64,000 bases of DNA, from contig NZ_JAPDGS010000002.1 in assembly GCF_025950525.1 (NCBI RefSeq), forward strand, positions 720,053 to 784,052, read 5' to 3'. Positions within the stretch are counted from its first letter, which is position 1; each line of letters begins with the position of its first letter. Under the pieces are notes generated by a model that worked only from the letters and a program-made list of their open reading frames with translations, was not told where the DNA came from and ran no database searches. The translations under genes were made by a program, and so were the position numbers. Positions 35,022 through 43,270 of this stretch are shown piece by piece. This stretch comes from Stagnihabitans lacustris. Its GTDB lineage: Bacteria; Pseudomonadota; Alphaproteobacteria; Rhodobacterales; Rhodobacteraceae.

Positions 35022-35722
35022 TGCGGCTGGCGCTCCTGGCCCTTCTGGCGACCCCTGCGGCGGCCGATTGCACGCGGGTTACCTTCGAGGAGGTGCCCAT
35101 GGCCGTCTGCGAGGTCCATGCGGGCGAGGATCTGCGGCTGTTCCTGAACGATGCGACGGGGCGTCCCTATGGCGGCTTTGGCGCGGTGGACCGGGCGCTT
35201 GCGCCACGGCGTCTGGTCTGGGCGATGAATGCGGGGATGTATCAACCCGACCTCTCGCCGGTGGGTCTGTATATCGAGGACGGGGTTCAGGCCCATGGCA
35301 TCGTCACCTCGGATGGGCCGGGGAACTTCGGGCTTTTGCCCAATGGGGTCTTTTGCATCGGCGCCCGGTTTTCGGTCGTCGAAAGCCGGGCCTTCAAGGC
35401 GGACCCCCCTGACTGCGACGATGCCACCCAGTCGGGGCCCATGCTTGTGATCGCGGGCGACCTGCATCCGGCCTTCAAGCCGGACTCGGACAGCTTGAAC
35501 ATTCGCAACGGTGTGGGTGTTTCAGGTGACGGAAAGACCGCCTGGTTTGTCCTTTCCGAACAGCGGGTGAATTTCGACCGCTTTGCGCGGTTCTTCCGTG
35601 ATCATTTGGGCGCGCGGGATGCCCTGTATTTCGACGGCTCGATCTCGCGGCTTTATGCGCCCGAGATTGGCCGTCAGGGCGGTGGTTTCGCCATCGGCCC
35701 CATGGTTGGAGTGGTCGAATAA
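35021..35722 (+). CDS. Exported phosphodiester glycosidase-like protein (DUF2233/NAGPA domain)
   Basis: A 233-residue protein with a short signal peptide ([15 protein letters not shown]) and a NAGPA-type domain: [40 protein letters not shown] and [19 protein letters not shown]. Relatives hydrolyse phosphodiester-linked GlcNAc or act on cell-wall sugars in the periplasm. It sits between rbfA and truB with single-base overlaps (TGATG, TAATG), so it must be expressed with ribosome-maturation genes although it is exported. A GTG at 35018 is an alternative start. Actual substrate unknown. Confidence 0.82.
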   Translation: MRLALLALLATPAAADCTRVTFEEVPMAVCEVHAGEDLRLFLNDATGRPYGGFGAVDRALAPRRLVWAMNAGMYQPDLSPVGLYIEDGVQAHGIVTSDGPGNFGLLPNGVFCIGARFSVVESRAFKADPPDCDDATQSGPMLVIAGDLHPAFKPDSDSLNIRNGVGVSGDGKTAWFVLSEQRVNFDRFARFFRDHLGARDALYFDGSISRLYAPEIGRQGGGFAIGPMVGVVE

Positions 35723-36609
35723 TGGCACGCAAGGGGCGGCCCGTGACGGGTTGGCTGGTGATCGACAAGCCCGCGGGCATTGGGTCAACTGATATCGTCA
35801 ACAAACTCCGCTGGCTGATGAAGGCCAAGAAGGCGGGCCATGCCGGCACGCTGGACCCGGCCGCGACCGGCGTTCTGGCCGTGGCTTTTGGCGAGGCGAC
35901 CAAGACGGTCAGCCTGTTGACCGACAGCCTGAAGGCCTACCGCTTCGAGGTCCGCTTCGGGGCCGAGACATCGACCGACGATGCCGAGGGGGAGGTTGTG
36001 CTTACCTCTGACCTCCGCCCCACGGATGCGGCGATTGCGGCGGCCTTGCCTGCCTTTCGCGGCGATATCCTGCAGGTTCCGCCCCGGGTTTCCGCCGTCA
36101 AGGTCGATGGTGCGCGGGCCTATGATCTGGCGCGCGAGGGTGAGGACTTCGAACTGGCAGCCCGGCCCCTGTGGGTCGAAAGCCTGGAAGTGATCGACCG
36201 CCCCGGCGCTGATTCGGTCTTGCTGGAGATGGTCTGCGGCAAGGGCGGCTATGTCCGCTCGATTGCCCGCGATCTGGGGCGCGCGCTGGGTGGCGCCGCC
36301 CATGTCGCCTGGCTGCGGCGCATCTGGTCAGGGCCTTTCGACGTCGAAAACGCCCTGACCTGGGAGGCGGCCCTGGCCCTGACCCCTGAGGCGCTGGAGG
36401 CCTCCCTCCTGCCGATTCAGTCGGCGCTGGAGGATTTCCCCATGGTCGAGACCACCATCGACGGCGCCCGCCGCATCCGCCTGGGCAATCCCGGCGACGT
36501 GTTCCAAGCGGCCGAGGGCATCTGCTGGGCCTCGTTTCAGGGTGAGGCTTTGGGGATCGGCGAGGTCAAGATGGGCCAATTCCACCCCTCCCGCGTGTTT
36601 GTCGCATGA
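35722..36609 (+). CDS. truB: tRNA pseudouridine(55) synthase
   Basis: A 295-residue enzyme that makes pseudouridine 55 in the T loop of tRNA. Motif [14 protein letters not shown], then [16 protein letters not shown] with the catalytic Asp, and [20 protein letters not shown]; the C-terminus forms the PUA-like extension seen in bacterial TruB. Starts one base inside the stop of the glycosidase-like gene and its own stop overlaps the next gene by four bases (ATGA). Third gene of the rbfA operon. Confidence 0.97.
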   Translation: MARKGRPVTGWLVIDKPAGIGSTDIVNKLRWLMKAKKAGHAGTLDPAATGVLAVAFGEATKTVSLLTDSLKAYRFEVRFGAETSTDDAEGEVVLTSDLRPTDAAIAAALPAFRGDILQVPPRVSAVKVDGARAYDLAREGEDFELAARPLWVESLEVIDRPGADSVLLEMVCGKGGYVRSIARDLGRALGGAAHVAWLRRIWSGPFDVENALTWEAALALTPEALEASLLPIQSALEDFPMVETTIDGARRIRLGNPGDVFQAAEGICWASFQGEALGIGEVKMGQFHPSRVFVA

Positions 36610-37139
36610 TCACGCGGCGGCATCTGAAGGGGGATGCCGAAAGCGTCGCGGTTTATTCGGATGACCAGGCCTACCGCTATCAGCTGGAGCGCGTCTGGGC
36701 GCCGGGGCCGCGGGTGCTGTTTGTCATGCTGAACCCCTCGACCGCGACCGAGGTGCAGAATGACCCGACGGTCGAACGCTGCGAAAGGCGGGCGCGGGCC
36801 TTGGGGTTTGGGTCCTTCGCGGTGGGCAATATCTTTGCCTTTCGCGCGACGGACCCCAAGGTGATGCGGGCGCAACCCGATCCCATCGGTGCGGAAAATG
36901 ACGCGGCCATCCTTGAGATGGCGGCGCAGGCCCATCGCATTGTCGCCGCCTGGGGCACGCATGGGACACATCGGGGGCGGGGGGCGGCGGTCGAAGCGCT
37001 GTTGCGCGGCAGGGGCCATGCGCTTTACCACCTGGGTCTGTCGATTGCCGGCATCCCGAAGCATCCGCTGTATATCGCCTATGAACGCCAACCGGAACTG
37101 TGGGAAGCGGTGCGTGCAAGCACGCACCCTACCGAATGA
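36606..37139 (+). CDS. DUF1643 protein with REP-encoded C-terminus
   Basis: A 177-residue member of DUF1643: [44 protein letters not shown] and [11 protein letters not shown]. The family is widespread and has no established biochemical role; its sequence suggests a nucleotide- or nucleic-acid-related function, which I cannot prove. It overlaps truB by four bases (ATGA) and ends the rbfA-truB operon. The last residues VRASTHPTE are translated from the left half of a REP pair (37109-37132), so the original stop may have been replaced by the insertion. Confidence 0.85.
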   Translation: MITRRHLKGDAESVAVYSDDQAYRYQLERVWAPGPRVLFVMLNPSTATEVQNDPTVERCERRARALGFGSFAVGNIFAFRATDPKVMRAQPDPIGAENDAAILEMAAQAHRIVAAWGTHGTHRGRGAAVEALLRGRGHALYHLGLSIAGIPKHPLYIAYERQPELWEAVRASTHPTE

Positions 37140-37165
37140 CTCCGTAGGGTGTGCTTCAGCGCACC
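37109..37165. repeat. Pair of GTAG-type REP hairpins in head-to-head orientation (REPIN/BIME-like)
   Basis: Right unit: GTAG (37144-37147), hairpin arms GGTGTGC and GCGCACC with TTCA loop (37148-37165). Left unit, on the minus strand: GTAG followed by 9-bp arms GGTGCGTGC/GCACGCACC with a 2-base loop (37109-37132). An 8-bp dyad CACCCTAC/GTAGGGTG joins them. A GTAG foot and inverted pairing are the defining features of REPs mobilised by RAYT (TnpA-REP) transposases. No RAYT gene is in the window. Confidence 0.75.
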
Positions 37166-37167
37166 GT

Positions 37168-37815
37168 TCAGAACGGCACCGGCGCCTTGAACTCCACCCA
37201 TTCCCCCGACACCGGATGATGAAGCGCCAGGCTTTCGGCATGAAGCATCAGGCGGGGCGCCTCTGGCCTGTCCTCGGCATAGATCGGGTCGCCGATGATC
37301 GGATGACCCAAGCTGAGCATATGGACGCGCAGTTGGTGGCTGCGCCCGGTCAGCGGATGCAGGCGCACCCGTGTCGCCTCCGCTTCGCGCCCGATCACCT
37401 GCCAATCGGTCACGGCCGTCCGCCCGTTCACCTTGTCGATCATCTGGCGCGGCCGGTTTGGCCAATCGGCACACAAGGGCGCATCGACCTGGCCTGCCTC
37501 GGGGTGCAGCGCCCCGTAAACCCTTGCCACATAGGTCTTCTTCGCCCGCCTTTTCTCGAACTCCTGCCCCAGAAACCCCTGAGCCGCCTTGTTGCGGGCG
37601 AAGATCATCACGCCGGACGTGTCGCAATCCAGCCGATGCACCAAAAGCGTCCCGGGATAGGCCAGCCGCAAGCGGCGCTCCAGGCAATCTTCCCGCCCCT
37701 CCAGCTTGCCCGGCACCGACAGCAAGCCCGCCTGCTTGTCCACGACCAGGATTGCCGCGTCCTGATACAGGATCACGGGCGGATCGGCGGGCGGGTTATA
37801 GACGAAGTCTTTCAT
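37168..37815 (-). CDS. rluA: rRNA/tRNA pseudouridine synthase A
   Basis: A 215-residue RluA-family enzyme matching E. coli RluA along its length: NPPADPPVILYQDAAILVVD, KQAGLLSVPGK and the active-site HRLDCDTSGVMIFA with the catalytic Asp, then KKTYVARVYG and GRSHQLRVHM. It would modify 23S rRNA U746 and tRNA U32. Its ATG overlaps the stop of the upstream methyltransferase as ATGA. The REP pair lies three bases beyond its stop codon. Confidence 0.93.
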   Translation of the reverse strand: MKDFVYNPPADPPVILYQDAAILVVDKQAGLLSVPGKLEGREDCLERRLRLAYPGTLLVHRLDCDTSGVMIFARNKAAQGFLGQEFEKRRAKKTYVARVYGALHPEAGQVDAPLCADWPNRPRQMIDKVNGRTAVTDWQVIGREAEATRVRLHPLTGRSHQLRVHMLSLGHPIIGDPIYAEDRPEAPRLMLHAESLALHHPVSGEWVEFKAPVPF

Positions 37816-38702
37816 GCGATCTGGTGGCCCGCAGCGATCAGCCTGTCGCGCAGATGGGCGATATGGGCGGGCCCCACCTCGCAGCAGCCGCCGACGATCG
37901 TGGCGCCCTGCGCGACCCAGCCACAGGCGAAATCGGCATAGCGTTCCGGCGTCAGGTCATGGCGGTGGGTGTAATCGGGCGCCCCGCCGCCGTCGGGCAG
38001 GGGCAGGGCGGAAATCTCTGAAAAGCCATTGGCATAGGCGCCGAAGGGCAGGCCAAAGCCCTGCAGCACCGACAGCGCCGCCCCCATCGCCTCGGGCATT
38101 GAACAATTGGCCAGCACGGCTGATGCCGGCGCCGCGGCCAGCACGCCGGCCAGATCCGCCAGCGGCTCGCCTGACCGCAGCCGGGTCCCGTCCCGGTCAT
38201 GCACCGACACCGACAGCCAGACCGGCCGCCCCGCCGCCTGCGCGCCGATCAGGGCGCCGCGGGCCAGTTCCAGCGACGACATGGTCTCGCACAGGATCAC
38301 ATCGACATGCGGGCCCATCAGCCGGGCCTTTTCCTGATACAGCGGCACGGAAACGGAAATATCTGGCGTCAGGTCGGGCCGATAGCTCTCGCCCAAGGGC
38401 CCCATTGACCCCGCAATGATCCCGCGCCCCGCCGCGGCGCGGGCCTCATGCGCCTCCATCAGGGCGCGCAGGTGCAGCGCATGGAACAGGTGATCCAGCC
38501 CGACGCCCACCAGCCGGTCATGCAGGATGTTATAGGTGTTCGTGGTCGCCACCGAGGCGCCCGCCGCGAAGTAATCGGCATGGATCGCCGCCACCAGCCC
38601 CGGATGGTCGATCATCACCCGCGTCGCCCAAAGCGGCGTCGGCGTGTCGCCAGAGCGGTGGACCAATTCCTGCCCCATGCCGCCGTCCAGAAGTGTGATC
38701 AT
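37812..38702 (-). CDS. Homocysteine S-methyltransferase family protein
   Basis: A 296-residue zinc methyltransferase: start MITLLDGGMGQEL, VATTNTYN, first Zn cysteine in VLANCSMPE and the Cys pair in IVGGCCEVGPAHI. Such enzymes transfer a methyl group to homocysteine from betaine, S-methylmethionine or SAM; the donor is not clear from sequence. The ATG at 38702 has GGAGA seven bases upstream. It overlaps rluA by four bases and is likely cotranscribed. The 200 GC-rich bases upstream, back to the GFA gene, show no gene. Confidence 0.88.
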   Translation of the reverse strand: MITLLDGGMGQELVHRSGDTPTPLWATRVMIDHPGLVAAIHADYFAAGASVATTNTYNILHDRLVGVGLDHLFHALHLRALMEAHEARAAAGRGIIAGSMGPLGESYRPDLTPDISVSVPLYQEKARLMGPHVDVILCETMSSLELARGALIGAQAAGRPVWLSVSVHDRDGTRLRSGEPLADLAGVLAAAPASAVLANCSMPEAMGAALSVLQGFGLPFGAYANGFSEISALPLPDGGGAPDYTHRHDLTPERYADFACGWVAQGATIVGGCCEVGPAHIAHLRDRLIAAGHQIA

Positions 38703-38902
38703 CGGTCCATCTCCCTGCCGTTTCGCCAAGCCATAGCCCGGAGCGCCAGCCTCGCCAAGCCTCCCCCCAGCACTGTCTGCCCCCCGGGCCGTCCCCCCCG
38801 CGCCGCACCCCGTCACGCGCGCCAGACCGACCTTGTCACCGGCGCACAGGCCGGGGCGCGCGCCACCGCCGCCGCGCGGGCCGAGGCGCAGCCGAGGCCC
38901 CC

Positions 38903-39643
38903 CTAGCTCAGATCGTCCTGGTCGCTTTGCGGCAAACCGTCGTCCAGGGCGTAGTAATCCCCCCTGTCGCCCGCAAAGACATGGCCCGCCAGATGCCCGC
39001 CGGTGGCCCCCTCGCATACCCCGGCCTCGACCGAGGTCACGCCGCCCTTGGTGAAGGTCAGCCCCGATCCGCAGGTCGGGCAGAACTCGCGCAGGCCGCC
39101 ATTCGGCCCGACATGACGCGCCACGGACCGCGCCTGCCAGTCGATCTGCTCCGCGTCGAAACTGGCCGAATAATGCCCCGAGGTCTTGCGGCATTGCGAA
39201 CAGTGACAGGCCCAGACCGCACCCGCCGCATGGGGCACGGTGAACCGGTTGGCGCCGCACAGGCAGGCGCCATGAACCTTTGTCGCGGCCCTTGGCGTCG
39301 TGTAGTAGTCGCCGCCATCCTCATGGAACCAGTGTTCGGCTATGCGGAGCCCCGTTGGACCCTCCAGCGCGCCTGCGGCCAGTGACATCGACGCGCTGCC
39401 CTGCTCTTGCCAGAACAGGAACGCCCCGCAGCCGCCGCAAAAGCCGCGCCTGGCGCTGGGGCTTGCCTGATACCAGCGCAGCGTCTCGGCGCGGTCCATC
39501 TGCAGATGGGTCACGGGAACCGAGGTCGCCGCCCAATAATGCCCCGACTGCTTGCGGCATTGCGTGCAATGGCAGGCGATCACCGGACGCAGAGGCCCAG
39601 TGACGGTAAAGGCCACCCCGCCGCAAAGGCAGGCGCCCCGCAT
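38903..39643 (-). CDS. Tandem-duplicated GFA-domain protein (CENP-V/GFA zinc fold)
   Basis: A 246-residue protein made of two GFA (glutathione-dependent formaldehyde-activating) domains in one chain. Each half has the same zinc ligands: GACLCG, CHCxQCRKxSGHY and a FCxxCG pair (about residues 3-115 and 123-235). The usual protein is a single domain of about 130 residues. GFA-fold proteins bind glutathione and zinc; enzymatic formaldehyde activation is disputed. It is the last gene of ggt-fRMsr-GFA, starting one base inside the upstream stop (TGATG), which puts it in a thiol/redox setting. Confidence 0.88.
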   Translation of the reverse strand: MRGACLCGGVAFTVTGPLRPVIACHCTQCRKQSGHYWAATSVPVTHLQMDRAETLRWYQASPSARRGFCGGCGAFLFWQEQGSASMSLAAGALEGPTGLRIAEHWFHEDGGDYYTTPRAATKVHGACLCGANRFTVPHAAGAVWACHCSQCRKTSGHYSASFDAEQIDWQARSVARHVGPNGGLREFCPTCGSGLTFTKGGVTSVEAGVCEGATGGHLAGHVFAGDRGDYYALDDGLPQSDQDDLS

Positions 39644-40122
39644 CAGGCGGCGTCCCGGAAGACCTGCGCCAAAAGCGGCACAAGCCAGGCCTCATCCTCG
39701 GGCGTGAAGGCCGCAGGCGTGTTGCTGTCCAGGTCCAGCACCCCCAAAAGCCGCCCCGCCCCGTTCCAGACTGGCAAAACCAGTTCCGACCGCGTGGTCG
39801 AGGAACAGGCGATATGGTCGGCAAAGGCCTCCACATCCGGCACGTTCAGCACCTGGCCGGTCCGGGCCGAGGCGCCACAGACGCCGCGCGAAAACGGGAT
39901 GACCAGGCAGCCATGGCCGCCCTGATAGGGCCCGATCTTCAACAGCTCTGGCGCCACGACGCGGTAAAACCCGGTCCAATCTGCGAAAGGGTGGTGGTGA
40001 TGCAGTTCGCAGACCAGGGTGGCCATCAGCGCGACGGTGTCGGTCTCGCCTGCCGTCAGGGCCAGGATGGATTGGCTCAGGGCCGGTCGATCCAGTTGGG
40101 TGCGGTCAATATCCAAGGGCAC
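39643..40122 (-). CDS. msrC: Free methionine-(R)-sulfoxide reductase, GAF type
   Basis: A 159-residue GAF-domain enzyme with the fRMsr signature: WTGFYRV, GCLVIPFSRGVCGASA, DHIACSSTTRSELVLPV and GVLDLDS. The three cysteines correspond to Cys84, Cys94 and Cys118 of E. coli MsrC. It reduces free Met-R-sulfoxide with thioredoxin-derived electrons. GTG at 40120-40122 is chosen as start because AAGGA lies six to seven bases upstream; an in-frame ATG lies at 40155. It begins 17 bases inside the end of ggt and overlaps the GFA gene by one base. Confidence 0.9.
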   Translation of the reverse strand: MPLDIDRTQLDRPALSQSILALTAGETDTVALMATLVCELHHHHPFADWTGFYRVVAPELLKIGPYQGGHGCLVIPFSRGVCGASARTGQVLNVPDVEAFADHIACSSTTRSELVLPVWNGAGRLLGVLDLDSNTPAAFTPEDEAWLVPLLAQVFRDAA

Positions 40123-41674
40123 AGCCGTCCTTCCGGGGATCAGAGGCGCCCACAAGGACGCCGGTTTCGTCGATCAGGATGGCTTGCGCGCCACCCAGGG
40201 GCTCATCGGGGATCGTCACCTGATGGCCCATCTCCGACAGTTTGGCGATCGTGGCGGGGGCATAGCCGCGCTCGATGTCCAGGGTTTGCGCCGCAAAACA
40301 GCGTGGCGCGTCCACGGCCTCTTGCAGGCCCATGCCATAGGTCAAAAGGTTTGTGACCAGCCGCGCATGGCCGCAGGGCTGATAGGCGCCGCCCATCACG
40401 CCGAAGGGCATGGTCACGCGGCCCTTGTGGCGCAGCATGGCGGGGATGATCGTGTGCATCGGGCGTTTGGCCCCGCCCAGCTCGTTCGGATGCCCCGCGG
40501 CCAGGGTGAATCCCGCGCCACGGTTCTGGAAGTTGATGCCGAATTTCGTGCTGGCGAGGCCCGAGCCAAAGCCCCAGAAGATTGAATAGATCAGCGTCAC
40601 CGCCATGCGGTCGCGGTCGACCACGGTCAAAAGCACGGTGTCGCGGTGGACGGCCTCGGTGATCGGCGCCGCGGCCTTCATCGCACGGGCGGGGTCGATC
40701 AGGGCGGCCAGTCGCGCCGCCGTCTCGGGCGCCAGCATGTGATCCAGACGCGGCGCGGTTTCGGCGATAAAGCGGTTGCGGGCGTCATAGGCCAGTTTCG
40801 CGGCCTCGGCCTCCAGATGGGCACGCTGGGGGCCGAAAGGGTCAAGCGCGCCGAGGTCAAAGTGTTTCAGGATGTTCAGCATCAGGATCGCGGTCGCGCC
40901 CTGGCCGTTTGGCGGATGCTCCAGCAGTTCGTGGCCCTGATAGTCGCCTGCGACCGGCGCCCCCCAGGTGGCCTTGACGGCGCCCAGGTCGTCATGGTCA
41001 TGCAGCCCGCCAAGCGCGCGCAGCGAGGTGATCATATCCTCGGCCACCTCACCTTCGTAGAACCCCTTGCGACCCTGTTGGGCGATGCGGCGCAGGACCT
41101 CGGCCTGGCCCGGCGCGCGGAAGGTCTGACCCATGCGGGGGGTCTGACCGTTCACAAGGTAATGATCCCGGGCGGCGCCTTGCAGGCAGGCGGCTTCCTC
41201 GGCCCAGTCGAAAGCCACGCGGGGGGCCACGGGGACGCCCTCTTCGGCATAACGGATCGCGGGGGCCAGCGAGGCCGCAAGCCCAAGCCGCCCATGGGTT
41301 TCCGACATTGTGCAAAAGGCGTCTATGGCGCCGGGCAGCGTCACCGCCTCGATCCCGCGGATCGGCACGGTCTGGTGGCCCAAGTCGCGCAGGCGCTGCG
41401 CGCTGACCGCGGCGGGCGAGCGACCCGAGCCGTTCAGCGCCAGCACCTCTTCGCTGCCCGCAGGTTTCAGCAGGATAAAGCAGTCGCCCCCGATGCCGGT
41501 CATCTGCGGCTCACAGATGCCCAAAAGGACAGCGGCGGCGATGGCGGCATCGACCGCATTGCCGCCCTGTTTCAGGATGTCGATGGCCGTGGCCGTGGCC
41601 AGCGGATGGGACGTCGCAGCCATGCCATTGGCGGCATAAACGGCAGAGCGGCCGGGAAGATGGAAATCGCGCAT
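40106..41674 (-). CDS. ggt: Gamma-glutamyltransferase-family Ntn hydrolase
   Basis: A 522-residue GGT-family protein: NAVDAAIAAAVLLGICEPQMTGIGGD near the N-terminus, the autoprocessing/nucleophile site RDTVLLTVVDRD (catalytic Thr) and downstream FGVMGGAYQPCGH. The precursor self-cleaves to an Ntn-type heterodimer that removes gamma-glutamyl groups, e.g. from glutathione. No signal peptide is visible, so it probably acts in the cytoplasm, as in the bacterial acylase-like GGT subgroup. AAGGAG precedes the ATG. First gene of a coupled operon with fRMsr and the double-GFA gene. Confidence 0.9.
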   Translation of the reverse strand: MRDFHLPGRSAVYAANGMAATSHPLATATAIDILKQGGNAVDAAIAAAVLLGICEPQMTGIGGDCFILLKPAGSEEVLALNGSGRSPAAVSAQRLRDLGHQTVPIRGIEAVTLPGAIDAFCTMSETHGRLGLAASLAPAIRYAEEGVPVAPRVAFDWAEEAACLQGAARDHYLVNGQTPRMGQTFRAPGQAEVLRRIAQQGRKGFYEGEVAEDMITSLRALGGLHDHDDLGAVKATWGAPVAGDYQGHELLEHPPNGQGATAILMLNILKHFDLGALDPFGPQRAHLEAEAAKLAYDARNRFIAETAPRLDHMLAPETAARLAALIDPARAMKAAAPITEAVHRDTVLLTVVDRDRMAVTLIYSIFWGFGSGLASTKFGINFQNRGAGFTLAAGHPNELGGAKRPMHTIIPAMLRHKGRVTMPFGVMGGAYQPCGHARLVTNLLTYGMGLQEAVDAPRCFAAQTLDIERGYAPATIAKLSEMGHQVTIPDEPLGGAQAILIDETGVLVGASDPRKDGCALGY

Positions 41675-42038
41675 GGGGTCTCCTTTGGCAGGAGATTAGG
41701 ACGGGGGGCTTGCCGAGGGAAGGGGCGAAGGGTGGGGCTCTGCCGACTTGGCGGGAGGGCGGCACAGCAAAGGGGCGCTGCCCTGTGGGAGGGCGAGTGG
41801 TCCTTCGTGGGCGTTTGTGGCGCGCCGACTGGAGAGGGTGTGCCCTGGGGCGGGCGTCGCCTTGTCCTGCCTTTGGGCAGGAACCTCGGCGCCACGGACT
41901 GGGTGGGGGCTGTGATCCGCGGCGCCGAGGTGAAGCTTTATGCAGCTACAGGATCGACATTGCCCCGGGGCGGCGGCGATATTTGGGGCGGATCAGGGCT
42001 CTTTCGTGGCACTGACCCTGTTCGAGAAACAATCCCCC
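41675..42038. other. Gene-poor spacer of 364 bases
   Basis: Between ggt (leftward) and the end of the RsbW-like gene. It holds the ggt leader and GC-rich imperfect hairpins, including GGGGCGCTGCCC (41780-41791), which matches the hairpin part of the dispersed element, and CGGCGATATTT (41974-41984), which matches the first half of its core. It may be a decayed long copy. No gene is convincing here. Confidence 0.5.
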
Positions 42039-42521
42039 TCAATCGTCCTGATTGTCCACGGGAATACGAAAGCTCAGCGCGTTGCTGCCGTCCTGCCGGC
42101 GATAGGCAAGGTCGCGGGCCAGGTTGCGAATCAGGAACCAGCCAAAGCCGCCCTCGGGCAGATGTTCGGGCGCGCCGATCACCGGCAAGGTGCCGCGGGG
42201 CGGGGCGTTGTCCGGCATCGGCAGGCCCTGATCACAGATGCAGACCGTGATGTCGCCGCCCTTGCGCGACAGGCGCAACCGGATCTCTCCGGGCCAATTG
42301 GCATAGGCATGTTCGACGACATTGTTCAGCGCCTCTGCCAAGAGCAGTTCGGTCGTGCCGCGGTCATCGGCGCCCAGATCGGCCAGGATCGGCAGCGCCA
42401 AAAGCCGCGCCAAACCCTCGCGCACGGCGCCGGTTGTGGCGGCAAAGACCAGGTCGGCCGACAGGTCCCGCGGGACGCGGAAGCCGGGGTCAGGGTCGGG
42501 GAAGGGGTCGGCAGCCGTCAT
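42039..42521 (-). CDS. RsbW/SpoIIAB-like anti-sigma factor or ATP-binding kinase
   Basis: A 160-residue HATPase_c_2 protein with the Bergerat N box LAEALNNVVEHAY and a partly diverged G1 box CDQGLPMP, then GGFGWFLIRNLARDL. RsbW-like kinases phosphorylate a STAS anti-sigma antagonist and bind a sigma factor when free. The STAS gene lies 16 bases upstream on the same strand, giving a classic partner-switch pair. No sigma factor or PP2C phosphatase gene is adjacent. ATG at 42521 is used; upstream TTG would extend into the STAS gene. Confidence 0.82.
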   Translation of the reverse strand: MTAADPFPDPDPGFRVPRDLSADLVFAATTGAVREGLARLLALPILADLGADDRGTTELLLAEALNNVVEHAYANWPGEIRLRLSRKGGDITVCICDQGLPMPDNAPPRGTLPVIGAPEHLPEGGFGWFLIRNLARDLAYRRQDGSNALSFRIPVDNQDD

Positions 42522-42537
42522 CGCAAAGGCTACCCCG

Positions 42538-42873
42538 TCAGCCGGCACGCCGAATTCCCTCGGGCAGGGACTTGTGGATGACAAAGACCGTGTCCATCCG
42601 GGTCAGGCGAAACACCTTTTCGACGGTCGTGGTCAGGCCCGACAGCTCTAGCCGCCGCACCGGGCCAAGCGCCTTCATCACGGCCACCACGGCGCCCAGC
42701 CCCGAGCTGTCCAGAAAGCCCACATTGGACATGTCCAGCACGACCCGGGCCGAGGGTTCGGCCACGATCTCGCGCATCTTTTCCTTGAACTGGATGGCGG
42801 AGGCCGCGTCGATGCGGTCGTCTTGCACGGTGATCAGAAGGACTTCGCCCTGATGTTCGGTTTGCAGGTTCAT
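42538..42873 (-). CDS. STAS-domain anti-sigma factor antagonist
   Basis: A 111-residue single STAS domain with the phosphorylation-site motif VVLDMSNVGFLDSSGLGAVV; the Ser-Ser at about 56-57 is the expected target of the partner kinase. In the dephosphorylated state such proteins sequester the anti-sigma factor. It is followed after 16 bases by the RsbW-like gene. A palindrome GGTTCA-N4-TGAACC lies 19 bases upstream of its start. hspQ, upstream on the same strand, might read through into it. Confidence 0.9.
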   Translation of the reverse strand: MNLQTEHQGEVLLITVQDDRIDAASAIQFKEKMREIVAEPSARVVLDMSNVGFLDSSGLGAVVAVMKALGPVRRLELSGLTTTVEKVFRLTRMDTVFVIHKSLPEGIRRAG

Positions 42874-42891
42874 GGAACACCCTTTCGTCTT

Positions 42892-42907
42892 GGTTCAGGT
42901 TTGAACC
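42892..42907. promoter_or_regulatory. Palindrome upstream of the STAS/RsbW-like pair
   Basis: GGTTCA (42892-42897), four bases, TGAACC (42902-42907). It lies between hspQ and the STAS gene and could be an operator or weak terminator; no family can be assigned. Confidence 0.3.
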
Positions 42908-42940
42908 TAGAGGGGAGGGGTTAGAGAATGGTAAGCGCGG

Positions 42941-43270
42941 TCAGTTCAATTGGAACTGAAGCGGATAGCGCCCATCCTCGAAATCGCCGAACAGGTCGGG
43001 CAGGTCGGGATGGCTCATCGGCTCTCCGGTCTCGTCGGGGACAAGGTTCTGCTCTGACACATAGGCCACATAGTAGCTTTGGTCATTCTCGGCCAAAAGG
43101 TGATAAAACGGCTGGTTCTTGGGCGGCCGTGCCTCTTCGGGGATGTTTTCATACCATTCGTCGGTATTCGAGAACATCGCATCGACATCGAAAACCACGC
43201 CGCGGAACGGGTGCTTGCGATGACGCAGCACCTGGCCGATGTGGTATTTGGCGGCGGTCGATAGCATCAT
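42941..43270 (-). CDS. hspQ: Heat shock protein HspQ
   Basis: A 109-residue protein matching HspQ: AKYHIGQVLRHRKHPFRGVVFDVD, then NQPFYHLLAENDQ and YVAYVSEQNLVPD. HspQ is a heat-induced hemimethylated-DNA-binding/Lon-specificity-enhancing factor in enterics. Here it sits upstream of the STAS/RsbW-like pair on the same strand, 67 bases apart, which could link it to a stress regulon. GGAG precedes ATGATG; either ATG (43270 or 43267) is possible. Confidence 0.93.
   Translation of the reverse strand: MMLSTAAKYHIGQVLRHRKHPFRGVVFDVDAMFSNTDEWYENIPEEARPPKNQPFYHLLAENDQSYYVAYVSEQNLVPDETGEPMSHPDLPDLFGDFEDGRYPLQFQLN

Noticed and set aside
38703..38902. Possible short gene in the GC-rich spacer between the homocysteine methyltransferase and the GFA gene.
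   Set aside because: Frames are low complexity (Ala/Arg/Gly/Pro) without ribosome-binding site or family resemblance.
40646..42250. A long plus-strand frame whose part at about 41790-41990 reads like a protein (LGATDWVGAV, VKLYAATGSTL) and might be a gene remnant.
   Set aside because: Most of it is antisense to ggt, it has no start signal, and I cannot match the fragment to a family; the GC-rich repeat remnants explain the region better.
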